A program made the position numbers and the translations under genes. A stretch of 64,000 nt of DNA from the NCBI RefSeq assembly GCF_000377785.1, contig NZ_KB898731.1:1-64000 (forward strand), read 5' to 3'. This document shows, one piece after another, positions 1 to 9,663 of the stretch (position 1 is the stretch's first letter; each line of letters opens with the position of its first letter). This stretch comes from Thioalkalivibrio sp. ALJ24. Its GTDB lineage: Bacteria > Pseudomonadota > Gammaproteobacteria > Ectothiorhodospirales > Ectothiorhodospiraceae. Below the pieces are notes generated by a model, which had not been told where the DNA came from, ran no database searches, and was given only the letters and a program-made list of their open reading frames with translations.

Positions 1-1
1 G

Positions 2-268
2 GAGGAGAACGCGATGTTCATTCAGTACATCCAGCCCGGCAAGCCGAACCAGAACGCCTTCATCGAGCGTTTCAACCGCACCTACCGCAACGAGGTCCTG
101 GATCTCTACCTGTTCAACGATCTCGAGGAGGTCCGCGAGATCACCCACTGGTGGGTGATCGACTACAACGAGGAGCGGGCGCATGACGCCCTCGGCGACC
201 TGCCGCCGGTCATCTACGCCCAGCTCCACTCAACCGCCGAGGACTCTAAAAATGAATGGTCCTCTTGA
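2..268 (+). CDS. IS3-family transposase OrfB, C-terminal fragment (cut by window edge)
   Basis: The frame is open from base 2 to a TGA at 266-268, so only the last ~88 residues of the protein are present. It ends the DDE integrase core of IS3-type transposases. The segment [19 protein letters not shown] is the usual stretch carrying the catalytic Glu, followed by the family's ending '[15 protein letters not shown]'. The two earlier catalytic Asp residues would lie upstream of the window. An element end should lie just past the stop, but I could not define its inverted repeat. Family assignment is secure. Whether the whole element is intact cannot be judged here. Confidence 0.85.
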   Translation, partial: EENAMFIQYIQPGKPNQNAFIERFNRTYRNEVLDLYLFNDLEEVREITHWWVIDYNEERAHDALGDLPPVIYAQLHSTAEDSKNEWSS

Positions 269-550
269 CGGGGAAGCTTACGGCAGAGTTGGCACGAGCT
301 GCTGGTGCGCCTGCGGGACCACCAGGGCCTGCATGAAGTGACCCCCTCGACGGCTGCACAGGTTATTGTGGGGCCAACAGGAGGGCATGATGAGCGAAGA
401 AGCACCGGTGACCACCAAAACCGGCGGTTACAGGACACCAAAACGGCCGTCCCGGCCCAATGTCCTTCCAACAACGCGTTCGCGGGCCACGGGGCCGGAT
501 GCAGAGCTATTAATCAGCGTTTTCCTATCGGCATATAGAAATTTTTGTTC
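269..550. other. Region without a supported gene between the IS remnant and the nrdB terminator
   Basis: Nothing here has convincing coding character. One short frame has a good Shine-Dalgarno (AGGAGGGC before ATGATG at 387) and runs to 554. Its product, starting MMSEEAPVTTKTGG, matches no family I recognise, and it runs into the terminator hairpin arm. The stretch may include the right end of the insertion element and its target flank. Confidence 0.4.
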
Positions 551-581
551 ATAAAAAAGGGCGCCGTCCTGCGGCGCCCTC
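551..581 (-). terminator. Rho-independent terminator of nrdAB
   Basis: A perfect 8-bp stem (GGGCGCCG at 559-566 with CGGCGCCC at 572-579, loop of 5) is followed on the minus strand by six U residues (A run at 553-558). It lies about 60 bases past the nrdB stop, in the right orientation to end nrdAB transcription. Confidence 0.85.
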
Positions 582-640
582 TTCTGTTGCTGCATGGCCA
601 TTTCCCTGGCTCGGCTTCGTTGGGTCTAGGCCTCGCCGGG

Positions 641-1879
641 TCAGTCCCAGCTCAGCGCGCCCCCGGTCTGGTATTCCGTTACCCGGGTCTCGAAGAAGTT
701 CTTCTCCTTCTTCAGGTCGAGCACTTCGCTCATCCAGGGGAACGGGTTCTCGGCGCCGGGGTACAGTTCGGCCAGGCCGATCTGGGCGCAGCGGCGGTTG
801 GCGATAAAGTGCAGGTATTCCTCGAACATGGGCGCGTTCATGCCGAGCACGCCGCGGGGCATGGTGTCGCGGGCGTACTGGGCTTCCAGTTCCACCGCCT
901 CGGCAATCATGTTGCGCATCTCGTTCTTGAAGTCTTCGGTCCACAGGTGCGGGTTCTCGACCTTGATCTGGTTGATCACGTCGATGCCGAAGTTCATGTG
1001 CATGGATTCGTCGCGCAGGATGTACTGGAACTGCTCGGCGACGCCGGTCATCTTGTTGCGCCGGCCCATGGAGAGGATCTGCACGAAGCCCACGTAGAAG
1101 AAGATGCCCTCGAAGATCACGTAGAAGGCGATCAGTTCGCGCAGCAGCTTCTGGTCCGCGTCGGGCGTGCCGGTGCGGAAGTTCGGGTCGGCCAGGTGCT
1201 TGGTGAACGGCAGGGCCCACTCCGCCTTGGTGGCCACCGAGGGGACCTCGCGGTACATGTTGAAGATCTCGCCTTCATCCAGGCCCAGGCTTTCCACGCA
1301 GTACTGGTAGGCGTGGGTGTGCAGGGCCTCCTCGAAGGCCTGGCGCAGCAGGTACTGGCGGCACTCGGGGTTGGTGATGTGACGGTACACGGCCAGCACG
1401 AGGTTGTTGGCCACCAGCGAGTCGGCGGTGGAGAAGAAGCCGAGGTTGCGCTTGACGATGGTGCGCTCGTCCTCGGTGAGCCCGTTCGGGTCCTTCCACA
1501 GGGCGATGTCCGCGTTCATGTTGATTTCCTGCGGCATCCAGTGGTTGGCGCAGCCGTCCAGGTACTTCTGCCACGCCCACTGGTACTTGAACGGCACCAG
1601 CTGGTTGAGGTCGGCGTTGCAGTTGATGATCTGCTTGTCATCCACGCGGATGCGGTCGGCACCCATCTCGATGTCTTCGAGGCCGGTGCCGGTCAGGGCT
1701 TCTTCATCGTAGTCGGGCGCGGGGCCGCCGGCGTTCTCCGGGTCGGGCGAGACGCTGGGGGCGGCGCCGGCGGTGGTCATCAGGTCTTCGTTTTCCTGAA
1801 AGCCCATGCCCGGACGGACCTTGGGTTCCTGCTGGTTTTCGCCCTTGATCGCGGCGATCGGATCGTCCCAGGACAGCAT
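641..1879 (-). CDS. nrdB: Class Ia ribonucleoside-diphosphate reductase, beta subunit
   Basis: NrdB houses the di-iron centre and tyrosyl radical that start ribonucleotide reduction by NrdA. The 412-residue protein has all expected ligands: Asp153, Glu184 and His187 ([11 protein letters not shown]), Glu257 (IFEGIFF), Glu291 and His294 ([10 protein letters not shown]). Tyr191 sits where the radical tyrosine belongs (E-x2-H-x3-Y). The ~80-residue N-terminal extension is as in Pseudomonas NrdB. An AAGGAG motif precedes the ATG. It lies 63 bp downstream of nrdA on the same strand and before a strong terminator, so the two are very likely one transcript. The presence of Tyr191 argues against a radical-tyrosine-less NrdB variant. 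Confidence 0.97.
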   Translation of the reverse strand: MLSWDDPIAAIKGENQQEPKVRPGMGFQENEDLMTTAGAAPSVSPDPENAGGPAPDYDEEALTGTGLEDIEMGADRIRVDDKQIINCNADLNQLVPFKYQWAWQKYLDGCANHWMPQEINMNADIALWKDPNGLTEDERTIVKRNLGFFSTADSLVANNLVLAVYRHITNPECRQYLLRQAFEEALHTHAYQYCVESLGLDEGEIFNMYREVPSVATKAEWALPFTKHLADPNFRTGTPDADQKLLRELIAFYVIFEGIFFYVGFVQILSMGRRNKMTGVAEQFQYILRDESMHMNFGIDVINQIKVENPHLWTEDFKNEMRNMIAEAVELEAQYARDTMPRGVLGMNAPMFEEYLHFIANRRCAQIGLAELYPGAENPFPWMSEVLDLKKEKNFFETRVTEYQTGGALSWD

Positions 1880-1942
1880 GTGCGTTCTCCTTGTCGATTC
1901 GGTGTTACGTGTTCGGTATTCGGTTGAGGTCGGAGGCCTGCC

Positions 1943-4843
1943 TTACTGGCAGGCCTCGCAGTCGGGGTCGAGTACGGAGCAGGCGGCCGGGACCTCGGAG
2001 CCCGCGGCGCTGTCACCGGGGCCGCCGCTCACGGCGTTGAGCTTGTTGGCGCGCGAGGAGTCGGCGACGGTGCTCTTCTCCACGTGGGTCGCGCCCATGG
2101 AGCGCAGGTAGTAGGTGGTCTTGAGACCGCGCACCCAGGCCAGCTTGTACAGGGCGTCCAGCTTGGGCCCGGAGGGCTCGGCCATGTACAGGTTGAGGCT
2201 CTGCGCCTGGTCGATCCACTTCTGCCGGCGCGAGGCGGCCTCGACCAGCCAGCGGGTGTCCAGCTCGAAGGCGGTGGCGTACAGCGCCTTGAGGTCCTCG
2301 GGCACGCGGTCCAGCGGCTGCACCGAGCCGTCGTAGTACTTGAGGTCGTTGACCATCACCTCGTCCCACAGGCCGCGGTCCTTCAGGTCGTGGACCAGGT
2401 AGGGGTTGATGACGGTGAACTCGCCCGACAGGTTCGATTTGACGAACAGGTTCTGGTATGTCGGCTCGATCGACTGGCTGACCCCGCAGATGTTGGAGAT
2501 GGTCGCGGTGGGCGCGATGGCCATGGTGTTGGAGTTGCGCATCCCCGTGGTCTTCACGCGCTCGCGCAGGCTCTCCCAGTCCATGCGCTGGGTGCGGTCC
2601 ATCTGCAGGTAGTCACCGCGCGACTCGGCCAGCTTGTCGATCGAGTCGATCGGCAGGATGCCCTGGCTCCACAGACTGCCGGGGAAGCTCTCATAGCGGC
2701 CGCGTTCCTCGGCCAGGTCGGTGGAGGCCTTGATGGAGTACCAGGAGATGGCCTCCATGGACGTGTCGGCGAACTCCACGGCTTCTTCCGAGGCGTACGG
2801 GATGCGCTGCTTGTACAGGGCGTCCTGGAAGCCCATCACGCCCAGGCCCACCGGGCGATGGCGCAGGTTGGAGCGCCGCGCCTGGGGCACGGAGTAGTAG
2901 TTGTAGTCGATCACGTTGTCGAGCATGCGCATGGCCGTGTTCACGGTCTTCTCGAGCTTGGCGTGATCGAACTCGCCGTTCTCGTCCACGTGCGCGGCCA
3001 GGTTGACCGAGCCCAGGTTGCACACCGCGATCTCATCGTCCGAGGTGTTGAGGGTGATCTCGGTGCACAGGTTGGAGCTGTGGACCACGCCGGCGTGCTG
3101 CTGCGGGCTGCGCAGGTTGCACGGGTCCTTGAAGGTCATCCACGGATGGCCGGTCTCGAACAGCATGCCGAGCATCTTGCGCCACAGATCGACCGCGTTG
3201 AGGGTCTTGTACACCTTGATCTCGCCGCGCGCGGCCTTCTCTTCGTACTCGCAGTAGCGCTTCTCGAACTCCTCGCCCACCAGGTCGTGCAGGTCGGGGG
3301 TCTCGTTGGGCGAGAACAGGGTCCACTGGCCCTCTTCGGCCACGCGCTTCATGAACAGGTCCGGGATCCAGTTGGCGCTGTTCATGTCGTGGGTGCGGCG
3401 GCGGTCGTCGCCGGTGTTCTTGCGCAGCTCGATGAACTCCTCGACATCGATGTGCCAGGTCTCGAGGTAGGCGCACACCGCGCCCTTGCGTTTGCCGCCC
3501 TGGTTCACGGCCACGGCGGTGTCGTTGGCCACCTTGAGGAACGGGACCACGCCCTGCGACTTGCCGTTGGTGCCCTTGATGTGGGCGCCCATGCCGCGCA
3601 CGCGGGTCCAGTCGTTGCCCAGACCGCCGGCAAACTTGGACAGCAGCGCGTTGTCGCGGATGGCGCTGTAGATGCCGTCGAGGTCGTCCGGGACGCTGGT
3701 CAGGTAGCAGCTGGAGAGCTGCGGGCGCAGGGTGCCGGAGTTGAACAGCGTCGGCGTGGAGCTCATGAAGTCGAACGAGCTCAACAGGTCGTAGAACTCG
3801 ATCGCACGCGCCTCGCGGTCGATCTCGTTGATCGCCAGGCCCATGGCCACGCGCATGAAGAACGCCTGCGGCAGCTCGAAGCGGGTGCCTTCCGAGTGGA
3901 TGAAGTAGCGGTCGTACAGGGTCTGCAGGCCCAGGTAGGTGAACTGCAGGTCGCGCTCGGGCTTGAGCGCGGCGCCCAGCTTGTCGAGGTCGTAGCGGGT
4001 CAGCTCGTCGTCCACCAGCTCCAGCTCGGCGGCACGGCGGATGTAGGCGCCGAAGTACTCGCCGTAACGCTCGGCCAGCTGGGCCTGGGTGGCCTCTTCC
4101 GGGCGACCGTGCACGAAGCTCAGGGCCTCGCGGCGCAGGTTGTCCATCAGCAGGCGCGCGGTGACCTGGGAGTAGTTGGGCTCCTGCTCGATCATCACGC
4201 GGGCGGCCATCACCAGCGCGGTGCCCACGTCCTTCTCGGCCACGCCGTCGAACAGGTTGCGGCGCGCTTCGGTCAGGATGCGCTCGCCGTCGACCAGCTC
4301 GATGCCGTCGCAGGCCTCGTCCACCACGGCCTTCAGGCGCACCTCGTCCAGCGGGGCGCGGGTGCCGTCTTCGCGGGTCACGTGGATGACCGCGGCCTCG
4401 GCGGCCTCGGCGGGGCCCTGCTCGGCGGCCTCGGCGGCGCGCTTCTGCGCCTGCTGCTCGCGGTAGAGCACGTAGGCGCGAGCCACCTTGTGATGGCCGC
4501 CGCGCATCAGCGCCAGCTCCACCTGGTCCTGGATGTCCTCGATGTGGACGGTGGTGCCCTGGGTGCCGGCGCGGCGGAACAGGTTGTCGCTCACCTGCGC
4601 GGAGAGCTCCTTGACGATGTCGTGGATCCGCCGGCTGGCCGCGGCGTTTCCGCCTTCCACCGCGAGGAAGGCCTTGGTGATGGCGACCTCGATCTTGGCC
4701 GGGTCGAAGCTGGTGACCTTGCCGTTACGGCGTATCACCTGGTGCTGGCCGGGGGTGGTGGCCATCACTTCCGCCGAGGGCTCGGACTGCGGCGGATGGA
4801 TCGTGTCCTGTGCGGATTCGGCAGTCTGGGTGTCGCTGTACAT
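1943..4843 (-). CDS. nrdA: Class Ia ribonucleoside-diphosphate reductase, alpha subunit
   Basis: NrdA is the catalytic subunit making dNDPs from NDPs. From the chosen start it is 966 residues. Two N-terminal ATP-cone regions (about 30-130 and 145-245) come first, as in Pseudomonas NrdA, so dATP-type activity control is expected. The catalytic barrel follows, with the first Cys (SSCYLTSV), the active-site NLCTE motif and its partner Cys in IAVCNLGSVNL. The radical-transfer Tyr pair is in TTYYLRSMG. The C-terminus carries the CEAC redox pair reduced by thioredoxin or glutaredoxin. I chose ATG 4843 (MYSDTQ) because Pseudomonas homologues begin there. An in-frame ATG at 4891 would add an Arg/Pro-rich 16-residue leader and lies very close to the predicted promoter. 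Confidence 0.95.
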   Translation of the reverse strand: MYSDTQTAESAQDTIHPPQSEPSAEVMATTPGQHQVIRRNGKVTSFDPAKIEVAITKAFLAVEGGNAAASRRIHDIVKELSAQVSDNLFRRAGTQGTTVHIEDIQDQVELALMRGGHHKVARAYVLYREQQAQKRAAEAAEQGPAEAAEAAVIHVTREDGTRAPLDEVRLKAVVDEACDGIELVDGERILTEARRNLFDGVAEKDVGTALVMAARVMIEQEPNYSQVTARLLMDNLRREALSFVHGRPEEATQAQLAERYGEYFGAYIRRAAELELVDDELTRYDLDKLGAALKPERDLQFTYLGLQTLYDRYFIHSEGTRFELPQAFFMRVAMGLAINEIDREARAIEFYDLLSSFDFMSSTPTLFNSGTLRPQLSSCYLTSVPDDLDGIYSAIRDNALLSKFAGGLGNDWTRVRGMGAHIKGTNGKSQGVVPFLKVANDTAVAVNQGGKRKGAVCAYLETWHIDVEEFIELRKNTGDDRRRTHDMNSANWIPDLFMKRVAEEGQWTLFSPNETPDLHDLVGEEFEKRYCEYEEKAARGEIKVYKTLNAVDLWRKMLGMLFETGHPWMTFKDPCNLRSPQQHAGVVHSSNLCTEITLNTSDDEIAVCNLGSVNLAAHVDENGEFDHAKLEKTVNTAMRMLDNVIDYNYYSVPQARRSNLRHRPVGLGVMGFQDALYKQRIPYASEEAVEFADTSMEAISWYSIKASTDLAEERGRYESFPGSLWSQGILPIDSIDKLAESRGDYLQMDRTQRMDWESLRERVKTTGMRNSNTMAIAPTATISNICGVSQSIEPTYQNLFVKSNLSGEFTVINPYLVHDLKDRGLWDEVMVNDLKYYDGSVQPLDRVPEDLKALYATAFELDTRWLVEAASRRQKWIDQAQSLNLYMAEPSGPKLDALYKLAWVRGLKTTYYLRSMGATHVEKSTVADSSRANKLNAVSGGPGDSAAGSEVPAACSVLDPDCEACQ

Positions 4844-4910
4844 GGGGGCAGGCCTCGCGCTCAACGGTCTTCTGGAAAAGTCTCGGGTCATCGCCCTGCG
4901 ATGACGTGGA

Positions 4911-4958
4911 CTACTATAGATCGGGGATGGAGATCATGCCAGACACTACATGTTGGGT
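4911..4958 (-). promoter_or_regulatory. nrdAB promoter with two NrdR-like boxes
   Basis: Two 16-bp sites resemble the NrdR consensus ACACWATATATWGTGT. The one at 4943-4958 (ACACTACATGTTGGGT) matches 13 of 16 positions and the one at 4911-4926 about 10 of 16. Their starts are 32 bp apart, the helical phasing typical of NrdR box pairs. On the minus strand the proximal box overlaps a -10 hexamer TATAGT (4913-4918), with a -35-like CTGGCA 18 bp upstream. Binding there would block transcription when dATP is high. The matches are from direct reading. The regulation is inferred. Confidence 0.6.
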
Positions 4959-4986
4959 GTGACGAAATAACAAGCGGGGAACAACC

Positions 4987-5049
4987 TGTGGACAAAACCG
5001 ACGATTCGGCGTCCTGCCGCGACTTCCGGCGGCCGCTGGTTTATCCACC
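4987..5049. promoter_or_regulatory. Two DnaA-box-like 9-mers between nrdA and trxB
   Basis: TGTGGACAA at 4987-4995 (reverse complement TTGTCCACA) and TTATCCACC at 5041-5049 each differ by one base from the DnaA box TTWTNCACA. In E. coli, DnaA boxes upstream of nrdAB tie dNTP supply to replication, so the position is suggestive. Both sites lie upstream of the NrdR-like boxes relative to nrdA. Neither is perfect. Confidence 0.35.
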
Positions 5050-5138
5050 GGGGTGCCCATGTAGTGACGCCCCGGGCCCGCGCCGGGGACAAAAGGGTTC
5101 ACGATTTTGCGCCGACGTCACGCATGCCGCCGCGGGTG

Positions 5139-5168
5139 TTGGACAAGCCTGCCACGCGCCCCAATAAT
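5139..5168 (+). promoter_or_regulatory. Probable sigma-70 promoter of trxB
   Basis: TTGGAC (5139-5144) and AATAAT (5163-5168) are separated by 18 bp, 34 bases before the trxB ATG. The -10 matches five of six consensus bases and the -35 four of six. Confidence 0.45.
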
Positions 5169-5202
5169 CCCGCCCATACAACCGAGTTCAAGGAGAGCGT
5201 GA

Positions 5203-6240
<1,038 letters not shown>

Positions 6241-6247
6241 GGCGCCG

Positions 6248-7495
6248 GTGAGTAACGAGGCGGCGTCCAGCGAAAACGATGCCCCGCCCGCCGGGGTGGA
6301 CGAGCGCATCGAGCTGCGCGACGGGCTGGGCGAGCTCGACCCCGCCGCGTGGGATGCCCTCACCGGCGGGCGCGAGCCGTTCCTGCGCCATGCCTTCCTC
6401 GAGGGGCTGGAGCGCCACGAGTGCCTGGGGCGGGCCTATGGCTGGTTCCCCCAGCACGTGCTGATCTTCCACGACGACGCGCTGGTGGCCGCCGCCCCCG
6501 CCTACGCCAAGACCAACAACTACGGCGAGTTCGTCTTCGACTTCGCCTGGGAAGGCGCCTGGCAGCGCCAGGGCCTGCAGTATTACCCCAAGCTGGTGGT
6601 CGCGGTGCCCTACACCCCGGCCACCGGTCCCCGCCTGCTGGTGCACCCCGAGGCCCCCGACGCGGACCGCCTGCGCCGTCAGCTGCTGCGCGCGCTGGTG
6701 ACCCGCGGGCGCGAACTGGAGGCCTCCGGGGTCCACGTGCTGTTCCCCGAATCCGCCGACCGCGAGGCGCTGGCGCCGCTGGGGCTGCCCGAACGCATGG
6801 GCTGCCAGTACCACTGGACCAACGCCGCGGACGGCGGCTACGCGGATTTCGATGCGTTTCTCGCTGCGCTGTCGTCGAAAAAGCGCAAGAACATCAAGCG
6901 CGAACGCCGGCGCGTGGCGGAAGCCGGGATCACCTTCCGCACCCTGACCGGGGCCACCGGCTCGCCGGAGGACTGGGCGCGCTTCCATCGCTTCTACGTC
7001 GACACCTTCGAGAAGCACATGGGCATCCCCACGCTCACGGAGGCGTTCTTCGTGGAGACGGCCGCCGCACTGGGCGATCAGGTGGTGCTGTTCGAGGCCC
7101 GCCGCCCGGAGAATGGCGATGGTGAGGATGGCGACGGCGAGACCATCGCCGCCGCGCTGTGCTACCGCAGCGACGACACCCTGTACGGGCGCTTCTGGGG
7201 CGCCACCGAGGAGCTGGACGCCCTGCACTTCGAGACCTGCTACTACCAGGGCATCGAGTTCTGCATCCGCGAGGGGCTCACGCGCTTCGAGCCCGGCGCC
7301 CAGGGCGAGCACAAGATCCCGCGCGGCTTCCTGCCCACGCCCACCTGGTCGGTCCACGCGGTCCTGACCCCGGGCTTCGACGGGCCGGTGCGCGATTTCT
7401 GCGCACGCGAGGCGGACATGATGCGCAGCCACTGCGAGCGCCTGCACGAGCATTCGCCCTATCGCCAGGGAGAATCCGGCAATGCCCGCGATTGA
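6248..7495 (+). CDS. FemAB/GNAT-like acyltransferase (DUF482, COG3146 family)
   Basis: The 415-residue protein belongs to the widespread proteobacterial family once called 'peptidogalycan biosynthesis protein', built on a double GNAT fold related to FemAB aminoacyl transferases. Recognisable family segments are the N-terminal PFLRHAFLEGLE, then YYPKLVVAVPYTPATGPRLL, the basic SSKKRKNIKRERR (about 209-221), and near the end FEPGAQGEHKIPRGFLPTPT. There is no signal peptide, so it should act in the cytoplasm. It starts at a GTG just 7 bases after trxB, with a GAGG overlapping the trxB stop. The acceptor substrate is unknown for this family. Confidence 0.85.
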   Translation: MSNEAASSENDAPPAGVDERIELRDGLGELDPAAWDALTGGREPFLRHAFLEGLERHECLGRAYGWFPQHVLIFHDDALVAAAPAYAKTNNYGEFVFDFAWEGAWQRQGLQYYPKLVVAVPYTPATGPRLLVHPEAPDADRLRRQLLRALVTRGRELEASGVHVLFPESADREALAPLGLPERMGCQYHWTNAADGGYADFDAFLAALSSKKRKNIKRERRRVAEAGITFRTLTGATGSPEDWARFHRFYVDTFEKHMGIPTLTEAFFVETAAALGDQVVLFEARRPENGDGEDGDGETIAAALCYRSDDTLYGRFWGATEELDALHFETCYYQGIEFCIREGLTRFEPGAQGEHKIPRGFLPTPTWSVHAVLTPGFDGPVRDFCAREADMMRSHCERLHEHSPYRQGESGNARD

Positions 7496-7522
7496 TCCCC
7501 CAATTCATCCCGCTGGTCCGGC

Positions 7523-8272
7523 ATGAGCCCGCGCAGCCCGATCACCCTCCCCTGGCTGGACCCGGATCATCCGGAGGCACCGTTCCCACCGCCCGAGACC
7601 GCGCTGGACGAGCCCAACGGCCTGCTCGCCGCCGGCGGCGATCTCTCCGTGCCGCGCCTGATCAACGCCTACCGCAGCGGGATCTTCCCCTGGTTCGAGG
7701 CCGGCCAGCCGATCCTGTGGTGGAGCCCCGACCCCCGGGCGGTGCTGGAACCACGCGCCTTCCGCATCCGCCGCTCGCTGCGCAAGACCCTGCGCAACGC
7801 CGGCTACGAGATCACGTTCGACCGCGCCTTCGAGCGCGTGATCGCCGCCTGCGCCGCGCCACGCGCCCGTTCCGCCGGGACCTGGATCACCCAGAGCATG
7901 CAGGAGGCCTACACCGCCCTGCACCGCTCGGGGCACGCGCATTCGGTGGAAGTGTGGGACGGGCCGCGGCTGATCGGCGGGCTGTACGGCGTGGCAGCGG
8001 GCCGGCTGTTCTGCGGCGAGTCGATGTTCAGCCACGAGCGTGACGCGTCCAAGGTCGCCCTGGCCTGGCTGGCGCGCCACATGGCCGCCTGGGAATGGCC
8101 GCTGATCGACACCCAGATGGCCACCGAGCACCTGCTGAGTCTGGGCACCGTGGAGCTGGCGCGCAGCGATTTCCTGCGCCTGATCGGCCCGCTGGTGAAC
8201 GATCCCGCCGTGCCGCCCCCCGGACAGTGGCAGCACGACCCGGCCCTGCACCCGCTGGACCCGCACTGGTAA
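7523..8272 (+). CDS. aat: Leucyl/phenylalanyl-tRNA--protein transferase
   Basis: Aat adds Leu or Phe from tRNA to proteins with N-terminal Arg or Lys, marking them for ClpS/ClpAP degradation. The 249 residues contain the family signatures GLLAAGGDLS (33-42), YRSGIFPWF (50-58), WWSPDPRAVL (66-75), WITQSMQEAY (121-130), GESMFS (165-170) and DTQMATEHL. The length is normal. It follows the FemAB-like gene by 27 bp on the same strand. The two families share the GNAT-related fold and are neighbours in many gammaproteobacteria. Confidence 0.97.
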   Translation: MSPRSPITLPWLDPDHPEAPFPPPETALDEPNGLLAAGGDLSVPRLINAYRSGIFPWFEAGQPILWWSPDPRAVLEPRAFRIRRSLRKTLRNAGYEITFDRAFERVIAACAAPRARSAGTWITQSMQEAYTALHRSGHAHSVEVWDGPRLIGGLYGVAAGRLFCGESMFSHERDASKVALAWLARHMAAWEWPLIDTQMATEHLLSLGTVELARSDFLRLIGPLVNDPAVPPPGQWQHDPALHPLDPHW

Positions 8273-8333
8273 CCGGGCACGGCCAACTGTCCTATACTGC
8301 CGGCGTTGCGTACATGACCGGGGGAGACCGGGG

Positions 8334-8978
8334 GTGAAGAAACGACTGGCACTGCGGGCCCTGACGCTACTGGCCCTGATCCTGACCACCAGCGGCTGCG
8401 CCATGCTGTCGCCGTCACCGCCCGAGGACCAGAGCAACATCTGCGAGATCTTCCGCGAAGAGCCCCGCTGGTACGACTACGCGCGCGACTCCGAACAGGA
8501 ATGGGGCACGCCCATCGCCACCCAGATGGCGATCATCCAGCAGGAATCCTCGTTCCGTTCCCACGTGCGCCCGCCGCGCGAGCGCCTGCTGGGGATCATC
8601 CCCTGGCGCCGGCCCTCCTCGGCCTACGGCTACGCCCAGGCCCAGGACCCGGTATGGGGCGAATACCGCGAGGACGCTGGCAGCCGCTTCGCCCGGCGGA
8701 CCCACATGAAACACGCGACCGACTTCATCGGCTGGTACAACGACCGCACGCGGCGCATGACCGGGGTGTCGCTGGACAACCCGGAGCACCTGTATCTGGC
8801 CTACCACGAGGGCCAGGGCGGCTATAACCGGGGCAGCTACCGCGGCAAGCCCGGCGTGCAGCAGGCCGCGCGCCAGGTTCGCGAGCGCGCCGGGCGCTAT
8901 GCCACCCAGCTGGAGGGCTGCGAATCGGAATTCCGCTGCCGCCGCTTCTGGCAGGTGGGCCCGCTCTGCCGGCAGTAG
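8334..8978 (+). CDS. SLT-domain lipoprotein (putative lytic transglycosylase, COG4764 type)
   Basis: A lipoprotein signal peptide ends in the lipobox TTSGC (Cys22), so the mature protein should be anchored to a membrane in the periplasm. The rest of the 214 residues resembles the family annotated as transglycosylase SLT domain proteins: IIQQESSF holds the likely catalytic Glu, then SAYGYAQAQDPVW, and YLAYHEGQGGYNRGSY near the end. This suggests cleavage of peptidoglycan. The start is a GTG preceded by a GGGGAG-rich stretch. An ATG at 8314 is out of frame. Cys residues near the C-terminus could form a disulfide. Confidence 0.85.
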   Translation: MKKRLALRALTLLALILTTSGCAMLSPSPPEDQSNICEIFREEPRWYDYARDSEQEWGTPIATQMAIIQQESSFRSHVRPPRERLLGIIPWRRPSSAYGYAQAQDPVWGEYREDAGSRFARRTHMKHATDFIGWYNDRTRRMTGVSLDNPEHLYLAYHEGQGGYNRGSYRGKPGVQQAARQVRERAGRYATQLEGCESEFRCRRFWQVGPLCRQ

Positions 8979-8996
8979 GCCGCGCCCCGCACACGG

Positions 8997-9018
8997 CGGG
9001 GCCGGGAACCCGGCCCCG
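8997..9018 (+). terminator. Strong hairpin after the SLT lipoprotein gene
   Basis: CGGGGCCGGG (8997-9006) and CCCGGCCCCG (9009-9018) form a perfect 10-bp stem with a two-base AA spacer, 18 bases after the stop. There is no U run, so it may work with Rho or only protect the transcript end. Confidence 0.45.
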
Positions 9019-9065
9019 TGCATTGCAGTCTGTCGCCCCACACCCCGTCCGCAAGGAACCCGAAG

Positions 9066-9566
9066 ATGAGCGCTGATCCGACCGCAGGCTTCCGCTTCAA
9101 CCACACCATGCTGCGCGTGAAGGACCCGGACGCGTCGCTGGATTTCTACCGGCGCGTATTCGGCATGCAGCTGGTGAAGACCCTGGACTTCCCGGAATTC
9201 GAGTTCACGCTGTATTTCCTCGCGCGTCAGGACGACGACGAACCCGCCCCGCCGCAGGACGAGGGCGAACGCACCCGCTGGATGTTCAGCCAGCGCGGCA
9301 TCCTCGAGCTGACCTACAACTACGGCACCGAGAAGGATCCCGACTTCCACTACCACGACGGCAACGCCGAACCCCAGGGCTTCGGCCACATCTGCTTCTC
9401 GGTACCCGACCTGGACGCCGCGGTGCGCTGGTTCGACCAGAACGACGTGGAGTTCGTGAAGCGCCCCGACGAGGGCGGGCTGAAGGACATCGCCTTCGTG
9501 AAGGACCTCGACGGCTACTGGATCGAGATCCTGGAGCCCGCGCGCCTGACCGGCCTGGGGCGCTGA
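9066..9566 (+). CDS. gloA: Lactoylglutathione lyase (glyoxalase I)
   Basis: Glyoxalase I isomerises the methylglyoxal-glutathione hemithioacetal to S-lactoylglutathione. The 166-residue protein has the four metal ligands in their usual contexts: His in FNHTMLRVKD, Glu in ILELTYNYGTE, His in GFGHICFSV and Glu in YWIEILEP. The insertion FLARQDDDEPAPPQDEGERT resembles eukaryotic and pseudomonad Zn-type enzymes more than the short E. coli Ni type. ATG 9066 is preferred over an in-frame ATG at 9018, because AAGGAA lies 7-12 bases upstream and the earlier start overlaps the terminator hairpin. Confidence 0.95.
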   Translation: MSADPTAGFRFNHTMLRVKDPDASLDFYRRVFGMQLVKTLDFPEFEFTLYFLARQDDDEPAPPQDEGERTRWMFSQRGILELTYNYGTEKDPDFHYHDGNAEPQGFGHICFSVPDLDAAVRWFDQNDVEFVKRPDEGGLKDIAFVKDLDGYWIEILEPARLTGLGR

Positions 9567-9599
9567 TTCCCCGCCACCCCGAAGCCCCCTGACAGCCCT

Positions 9600-9630
9600 C
9601 GCCGTCCCCCGGAATCCTGGGGGCGGCTTG
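9600..9630 (+). terminator. Imperfect hairpin after gloA
   Basis: GCCGTCCCCC and TGGGGGCGGC flank GGAATCC, giving a 10-bp stem with one mismatch, directly upstream of the LexA box of the next gene. No U run follows. Confidence 0.4.
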
Positions 9631-9642
9631 CTTCGCCCGTGA

Positions 9643-9662
9643 TACTGTACAAATATACAGTA
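9643..9662 (+). promoter_or_regulatory. LexA (SOS) box
   Basis: CTGTACAAATATACAG, flanked by TA on both sides, is a near-ideal gammaproteobacterial LexA operator (consensus CTGT-N8-ACAG with an AT-rich centre). It ends one base before the dnaE2 ATG. LexA bound here should block transcription start or early elongation, so dnaE2 should be DNA-damage inducible. Direct match, with regulation inferred from the well-known consensus. Confidence 0.9.
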
Positions 9663-9663
9663 C

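Noticed and set aside
366-554. Small frame with a good Shine-Dalgarno after the IS remnant
   Set aside because: The peptide has no recognisable features, ends within the nrdAB terminator stem, and its context is insertion-element flank. Kept only as a note in the region entry.
545-1927. 460-codon plus-strand frame antisense to nrdB
   Set aside because: Same artefact as above. The nrdB reading has all catalytic residues.
2084-5167. 1027-codon open frame on the plus strand
   Set aside because: It lies antisense to nrdA. High-GC codons leave few stops in the complementary frames. Its product is low-complexity, rich in Gly, Val and His, with no family features.
8314-8334. ATG at 8314 as start of the SLT lipoprotein
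   Set aside because: It is out of frame with the lipoprotein. The in-frame GTG at 8334 leads directly into a proper lipoprotein signal peptide.
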